9,685 nt of DNA. Origin: JBOHCT01 sp050699055 (lineage in GTDB: Bacteria; Actinomycetota; Actinomycetes; Streptosporangiales; JBOHCT01). The notes under the pieces were generated by a model. It was not told the DNA's origin and did no database searches. It saw only the letters and a program-made list of their open reading frames with translations. The stretch is taken from positions 1 to 9,685 of the forward strand of contig JBOHCT010000167.1 of NCBI GenBank assembly GCA_050699055.1. Direction: 5' to 3'. Position numbers and translations under genes: made by a program. Below are positions 5,807 through 9,685 of this stretch, piece by piece (within the stretch, counting starts at the first letter, position 1; each line of letters opens with the position of its first letter).

Positions 5807-6592
5807 CTAGCCGCGCAGCAGCGCCTGGCAGATCGCCGTCGACTCGCGGGCCCCCAGTGCGACGGCGGCCGCGCAGTGGCGCACCCACGTGGCCACCCCT
5901 TCCGGGCGGCCCGTCGCGTACGCCCGGATGCTCTGCGCGTACGACGCGCTCCGCTCCAGGTGCCCGACCTCCGGTATGCCCACCGCCTTAGGGTCCAGCC
6001 CGCATGCGACCAGGGTGAGCCGCTCAGCCGCGCGGGCGACGAGCCCATTGCCCCACGCGAAGGGGCGCAGCGCGAGCAGCTCGCCATGGACGACAGCGCC
6101 CAGCACCACCGCCGGGGCCGACGTCTCACGGGTGAGCAGCGGCACCAAGGCATCCAGCCGGGCGAGCACCTCCTCAGGAGGAGGCGCCCCACCCAGGCCG
6201 AGGGGGTCGTGAGAGGGCGGTCCCGTACGCGGACGTCCGCACGCGTCCGCGGGGAGAACGGTGGCGGCGGCCAGCACGTGGAGCCTGGCGAGCACCTGAC
6301 GCGGCGCCTTCGCCCACATCGGCAGCAGGACGGAGACTTCGGCACCGATCCGCAGGGCTCCCTGCACGCCTGGTGCGCTCGTCTCGCCGGAACGAACCCG
6401 CTCGAGGGGGACATCGTCGCCTTCGAGCGCGGCGGACGCCCGCCCCCCGCGCAGCGAGGACTCCGCGGCCACCTCCCCCGCGCGCAGGCGCAGCACACGA
6501 TGACGGAGCAGAAGGTCGACAGCGGCCCGCGCGTCGTCCACCGCCTCTGGTACGCCCTCGAGCGCCGCGACGTCGACCAGCGGATCAGCCAC
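5807..6592 (-). CDS. Degenerate Fic-like protein (often annotated as oxidoreductase)
   Basis: A 261-residue soluble, mostly helical Ala-rich protein. RPFAWGNGLVAR (176-187) aligns with the Fic motif HPFx(D/E)GNGRxxR, but the catalytic His is Arg176 and the Arg after GNG is Leu184; GNG and the last Arg (187) remain. Near the N-terminus SAALEG (53-58) fits the Fic inhibitory helix motif (S/T)xxxE(G/N), as in class II Fic proteins, where it precedes the Fic core. The protein may therefore have a Fic fold without normal AMP-transfer activity. From memory, homologues occupy the same place in mycobacteria (near Rv3662c) and Streptomyces and carry a loose 'oxidoreductase' label; I see no Rossmann motif to justify that. 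The start is GTG at 6592 with no good ribosome site, so it is uncertain. The gene is convergent with the HAD gene. Confidence 0.7.
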   Translation of the reverse strand: MADPLVDVAALEGVPEAVDDARAAVDLLLRHRVLRLRAGEVAAESSLRGGRASAALEGDDVPLERVRSGETSAPGVQGALRIGAEVSVLLPMWAKAPRQVLARLHVLAAATVLPADACGRPRTGPPSHDPLGLGGAPPPEEVLARLDALVPLLTRETSAPAVVLGAVVHGELLALRPFAWGNGLVARAAERLTLVACGLDPKAVGIPEVGHLERSASYAQSIRAYATGRPEGVATWVRHCAAAVALGARESTAICQALLRG

Positions 6593-7022
6593 GAAGCCGA
6601 GCGTAGTGCGGCGCGGTCCCGCGCAGGGTGGCGCGAGGCCAGATCTGGCTACGGAGCGAAGCCAAAATGCGGGTTCGTGTGCACCGCGCGTGGGGAAGAC
6701 CTAAATATCGCAGTTCGATAGGGGGATGTCACGCCGTCGACCGGCACTGGTCGGCAGTGGGTGGCATTGTGCGCGAAGCATGCGCGAAGGAGGCAGACGT
6801 GCCCTCAGCGAGAGGCCGCGCGAACGGGCGCCGCACGAGGGACGCGAGAGGGACCTGTCGTCCAGAGCGAACAGCGCGAGCACGCACCCGACCTGCCGCC
6901 GAGGTACGGCGATCCCCCGGCGATTTCTCCCGCACGGCATTCGAATCCCTCCATCAGCACGTTCGTCGATCCTGTGGCGGCCCGAGGCGGGCGGGTGGTC
7001 CAGGACGGGGAAAGGAGCGCCA
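6593..7022. promoter_or_regulatory. Divergent intergenic region upstream of the Fic-like gene and the acetate transporter
   Basis: These 430 nt carry no convincing gene. Notable items are a 12-bp palindrome GCCAGATCTGGC (6638-6649) 46 bp upstream of the Fic-like gene, an AT-rich inverted repeat (6706-6720, listed separately), a short palindrome ATTCGAAT (6939-6946), and a strong Shine-Dalgarno AAGGAGG (6787-6793) 5 nt before a GTG at 6799. That GTG would open a 114-codon Arg-rich frame running over the transporter start in another frame; it may be a leader ORF or chance. Promoters for both divergent genes should lie here, but no clear -35/-10 pair stands out. Confidence 0.45.
6706..6720. promoter_or_regulatory. 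Candidate operator, inverted repeat TATCG-5-CGATA
   Basis: TATCG (6706-6710) and CGATA (6716-6720) form an inverted repeat around CAGTT, inside one of the few AT-rich patches of the window (from CTAAATAT at 6701). It lies between the divergent Fic-like gene and transporter gene, where a dimeric regulator or a promoter would be expected. The half-site is short and matches no regulator I can name. Confidence 0.3.
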
Positions 7023-7670
7023 ATGTCCGAGGCCGGTGTCCCACAACACGCACGCGAGGTACCCATGCAGGGGGCTGAACAGACCGCGCCCACACCAACG
7101 ATCGCCGATCCGGTCCCGATCGGGCTGGCCGGCTTCGCGATGACGACGTTCGTGCTGAGCGCCGTGAACTCCGGCTTCTTCGGGGGGCAGACCGCTCTGC
7201 CGGTCGTGCTCGGCCTCACCGCGTTCTACGGGGGGCTGGTGCAGCTGCTCGCCGGCATGTGGGCGTTCCGCAAGGGCGAGACGTTTCCCGCCCTGGCATT
7301 CTCCTCCTACGGCGGCTTCTGGCTGTCGTACTTCTTCCTGGTGCAGTTCATCGTCCCGTCGGGCGCGATCCCGGCGTCCGTGGCCGGTTCGGCGACCGCG
7401 CTGTACCTGATCGGCTGGGCGATCTTCACCTTCTACATGACGATCGCCGCCCTGCGCACCAGCGCCGCCGTGCTGTGGGTGTTCATCACGCTGACCGCCA
7501 CCTACGTGCTGCTCGTACTCGCCGAGCTGGGCGTCGCGGCCGGGACGTTGCTCCCCATCGGCGGCTACGTCGGTATCACGTGCGCGGTGACCGCGTGGTA
7601 CGTGTCGTTCGCCCACGTCACCAACGCGACGTTCAAGAAGGACGTCGTGCCGACCTGGCCGCTCGCCTGA
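7023..7670 (+). CDS. satP: Acetate/succinate uptake transporter, SatP/YaaH (GPR1/FUN34) family
   Basis: A 215-residue, six-helix membrane protein of the AceTr family that imports acetate, and in some members succinate, with protons. The signature ADPVPIGLAGFAMTTF (29-44) corresponds to the family NPAPLGL motif, with Asp-Pro in place of Asn-Pro, and leads into SAVNSGFF (46-53). The second conserved block FYGGLVQLLAGMW (68-80) is clear. Helices lie at roughly 33-53, 59-80, 95-115, 118-138, 145-166 and 176-197. The ATG at 7023 is chosen because AAAGGAG lies 5 nt upstream; the frame is open for 99 more codons upstream, but that part is Arg-rich and not coding-like. A second possible start is the ATG at 7065. 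The C-terminus is hydrophilic and basic. Its partner acs follows 170 nt downstream on the same strand, so uptake and activation of acetate are adjacent. Confidence 0.92.
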   Translation: MSEAGVPQHAREVPMQGAEQTAPTPTIADPVPIGLAGFAMTTFVLSAVNSGFFGGQTALPVVLGLTAFYGGLVQLLAGMWAFRKGETFPALAFSSYGGFWLSYFFLVQFIVPSGAIPASVAGSATALYLIGWAIFTFYMTIAALRTSAAVLWVFITLTATYVLLVLAELGVAAGTLLPIGGYVGITCAVTAWYVSFAHVTNATFKKDVVPTWPLA

Positions 7671-7840
7671 GCGGTCCCCAATATCACACGAAAGGGGTCC
7701 TCCCTCCTCCCGCCCCGTCCGGTGCGCGTAGCGCCGCGGCGGTGGGATCAGGCTCGAGGGCGGGGTCTGATCCACCGCGCTCGGTGCGGACCGCCGGATG
7801 GGGGGAGGATGGGAAGAAGAGGACGAGGAAAGGAGGACCG
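7671..7840 (+). promoter_or_regulatory. satP-acs intergenic region with a long stem-loop
   Basis: The main element is a stem-loop with 7739-7751 (GCGGTGGGATCAG) pairing to 7767-7778 (CTGATCCACCGC), 12 pairs with one bulged G and a 15-nt loop. No T-run follows, so it may be a Rho-type end, a processing signal or part of the acs leader rather than a classical terminator. The last 45 nt are purine-rich and end in AAAGGAGG, the acs ribosome site (7829-7836). No clear promoter is visible, so acs could be read from its own promoter or through from satP. Confidence 0.45.
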
Positions 7841-9685
7841 GTGACCGCAGAGAACACTCTCTCCAACCTGCTGCGGGAGAATCGCCGTTTCGCGCCCCCG
7901 GCGGAGCTGGCGGCGCACGCGAACGTCACCTCGGCTGTGTACGAGGAGGCGGCGGCGGACCCCGTGGCGTTTTGGGAGAGGCAGGCCCGCCGGCTGTCGT
8001 GGGACAGGCAGTGGGATGAGGCATTGCAGTGGAATCCTCCGTTCGCGAAATGGTTCGTGGGCGGCAAGATCAACGCAGCGGTGAACTGCCTCGACCGACA
8101 CGTCGACGCCGGCCGGGGCGAGAAGGTCGCCTTCTACTGGGAGGGCGAGCCAGGGGACACCCGTACGATCACCTATGCCGGCCTGAAGGCGGAGGTGTGT
8201 AAGGCGGCGAACGCGCTCTCCGAGTTGGGAGTACGCAAGGGCGATCGGGTCGCGATCTACATGCCGATGATCCCGGAGACCGTGATCGCGATGCTGGCGT
8301 GCGCCCGGCTAGGGGCACCGCACAACGTGGTGTTCGGCGGCTTCTCGGCCGACTCGTTGTCCCAGCGGATCCAGGACTCAGACTGCCGGGTGGTGATCAC
8401 CGCGGACGGCGGCAACAGGGGCGGCAGGCAGACGCCGCTCAAGCCGCAGGTCGACGACGCTGTCGCCCGCTGCCCCGACGTGCGCAACGTACTCGTCGTC
8501 CGCCGGACCGGGCAGGATGTGGCCTGGACCGACGGCAGGGACCTGTGGTGGCACGACGTGGTGGAGCGGCAGTCCGATCAGCACACGGCGGAGCCCCACG
8601 AGGCTGAGCATCCACTGTACATCATGTACACGAGCGGAACGACCGCGAAACCGAAGGGGATCCTGCACACCACCGGCGGGTACCTCACCCAGGTCGCCTG
8701 GACGCACTGGGCGGTGTTCGACCTCAAGCCGGAGACGGACATCTTCTGGACCGCCGCGGACATCGGGTGGGTGACCGGGCACTCCTACATCGTGTACGGG
8801 CCGCTGGCCAACGGGGCCACCTCGGTGCTGTACGAGGGCGCTCCCACCTACCCGCACAACGGCCGGATCTGGGAGATCATCGAGAAATACAAGGTCTCGA
8901 TCCTCTATACCGCGCCGACGTCGATCCGCACGTTCATGAAGTTCGGCGAAGAGGTCCCGGCGAAGTTCGACATGTCGTCGCTGCGGGTGATCGGGTCGGT
9001 CGGTGAGCCGATCAACCCGGAGGCGTGGGTGTGGTACCACCAGAACATCGGAGGCGGCCGCTGCCCGGTCGTCGACACCTGGTGGCAGACGGAGACCGGG
9101 TCGATCCTGGTGAGCCCGCTGCCGGGCGTGACCGAGGCCAAGCCCGGCGCGGCGATGCGGGCCCTGCCCGGCATCAGTGCCGACGTCTACGACGAGCAGG
9201 GCAACTCTGTACCCAACGGCTCAGGCGGGTACCTCGTCCTGACCGAGCCGTGGCCCGCCATGCTGCGCACGATCTGGGGCGACGACCAGCGCTACAAAGA
9301 CCAGTACTGGTCGCGCTTCGAGAACGTGTACTTCGCCGGCGACGGCGCCAAACGCGACGAGGACGGCGACGTCTGGCTGCTCGGCCGGGTCGACGACGTC
9401 ATGAACATCTCCGGCCACCGCATCTCCACGACCGAGATCGAGTCGGCGCTCGTCTCCTATCCAGGGATCGCCGAGGCCGCGGTGGCCGGCGCCTCCGACC
9501 CCACCACCGGGCAGGCGATCGTGGCGTTCGTCATCCCCCGCCAGGACGTCGGCGAGGATGTCGCCGCGGGCGCGACGTTCGCCCAGGAGCTCCGCGATCA
9601 CGTTCGCAAGGAGATCGGCCCGATCGCCAGGATCCGGCAGATCCTCGCAGTGTCCGAGCTGCCGAAGACACGGTCGGGGAAGATC
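7841..9685 (+). CDS. acs: Acetyl-CoA synthetase (3' end outside the window)
   Basis: The first 615 residues of an AMP-forming acetate-CoA ligase, which turns acetate, ATP and CoA into acetyl-CoA in the cytoplasm. The GTG at 7841 follows AAAGGAGG by 4 nt. The reading frame is uninterrupted to the edge; about 35-40 C-terminal residues are missing compared with the usual 650. Motifs in order are the N-terminal ACS domain (WNPPFAKWF), the P-loop YTSGTTAKPKG (263-273), the acetate/adenylate site DTWWQTETG (412-420), GDGAKRDEDG (500-509) with Asp501, the hinge and C-domain block GRVDDVMNISGHRIST (515-530), and LPKTRSGK ending at Lys614. That Lys matches the one acetylated by Pat-type enzymes and deacetylated by CobB to switch Acs off. 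In the P-loop, Ala269 replaces the common Gly (TGKPKG). It lies downstream of satP on the same strand. Confidence 0.97.
   Translation, partial: MTAENTLSNLLRENRRFAPPAELAAHANVTSAVYEEAAADPVAFWERQARRLSWDRQWDEALQWNPPFAKWFVGGKINAAVNCLDRHVDAGRGEKVAFYWEGEPGDTRTITYAGLKAEVCKAANALSELGVRKGDRVAIYMPMIPETVIAMLACARLGAPHNVVFGGFSADSLSQRIQDSDCRVVITADGGNRGGRQTPLKPQVDDAVARCPDVRNVLVVRRTGQDVAWTDGRDLWWHDVVERQSDQHTAEPHEAEHPLYIMYTSGTTAKPKGILHTTGGYLTQVAWTHWAVFDLKPETDIFWTAADIGWVTGHSYIVYGPLANGATSVLYEGAPTYPHNGRIWEIIEKYKVSILYTAPTSIRTFMKFGEEVPAKFDMSSLRVIGSVGEPINPEAWVWYHQNIGGGRCPVVDTWWQTETGSILVSPLPGVTEAKPGAAMRALPGISADVYDEQGNSVPNGSGGYLVLTEPWPAMLRTIWGDDQRYKDQYWSRFENVYFAGDGAKRDEDGDVWLLGRVDDVMNISGHRISTTEIESALVSYPGIAEAAVAGASDPTTGQAIVAFVIPRQDVGEDVAAGATFAQELRDHVRKEIGPIARIRQILAVSELPKTRSGKI

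Noticed and set aside
5389..6498. Minus-strand open frame of 369 codons across the HAD/Fic-like junction
   Set aside because: It overlaps two genes with recognisable motifs in other frames and has shadow-like Arg/Ser/Pro composition.
6934..6952. T-loop-like GCATTCGAATCC
   Set aside because: It resembles a tRNA T-arm or an attachment-site core, but there is no pairing stem, no acceptor end and no other tRNA arm around it.
6726..7022. 99-codon N-terminal extension in frame with satP
   Set aside because: It is Arg-rich and not like family N-termini, and the ATG at 7023 has its own AAAGGAG site.

Overview
The window is high-GC DNA from an actinobacterium. The evidence is the GC-rich codon usage, GTG starts, overlapping stop/start codons, an actinobacterial Tad-like pilus operon headed by an Ssd-type ATPase, a 6C small RNA and a HAD-IB phosphatase. 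From memory, the order ssd / 6C RNA / HAD-IB / oxidoreductase-annotated Fic-like protein / acetate genes resembles the M. tuberculosis Rv3654c-Rv3667 neighbourhood and a matching Streptomyces locus, so much of this is conserved backbone. The genus cannot be read from the sequence; a Streptosporangiales-like or Streptomyces-like actinomycete is an inference only.

Positions 1-4360 are read leftward. ssd (3287-4360), tadA (2118-3290), tadB (1396-2121) and tadC (617-1399) form a tight operon with 4-nt overlaps. They are followed, after a 143-nt leader, by a tiny DUF4244/Flp-type prepilin (264-473). Together they encode the cytoplasmic motor, the two-part membrane platform and a pilin. No prepilin peptidase and no recognisable TadE-type minor pilins are in the window. 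The last 263 nt hold hairpins and an imperfect 37-bp direct repeat instead of a clear gene.

Positions 4361-4769 are the control region between ssd and the divergent HAD gene. It contains 18-bp tandem repeats carrying a DnaA-box-like CTGTCCACAG core, related to a pair of the same motif upstream of the prepilin. It also contains a leftward 6C RNA: two hairpins with loops of six and seven consecutive C, the second followed by a U-tract. Its promoter zone is shared with a possibly leaderless promoter for the HAD gene.

Positions 4770-6592 hold a rightward HAD-IB phosphatase with a C-terminal membrane segment, a strong terminator, and a convergent gene whose product has a Fic-like motif in which the catalytic His and an adjacent Arg are replaced.

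Positions 6593-9685 are an acetate module: a 430-nt regulatory region, a SatP/YaaH-family acetate transporter, a structured 170-nt gap and acs. Acs is cut by the window edge just after the regulatory lysine. Transporter and synthetase would act in series, acetate import then activation to acetyl-CoA.
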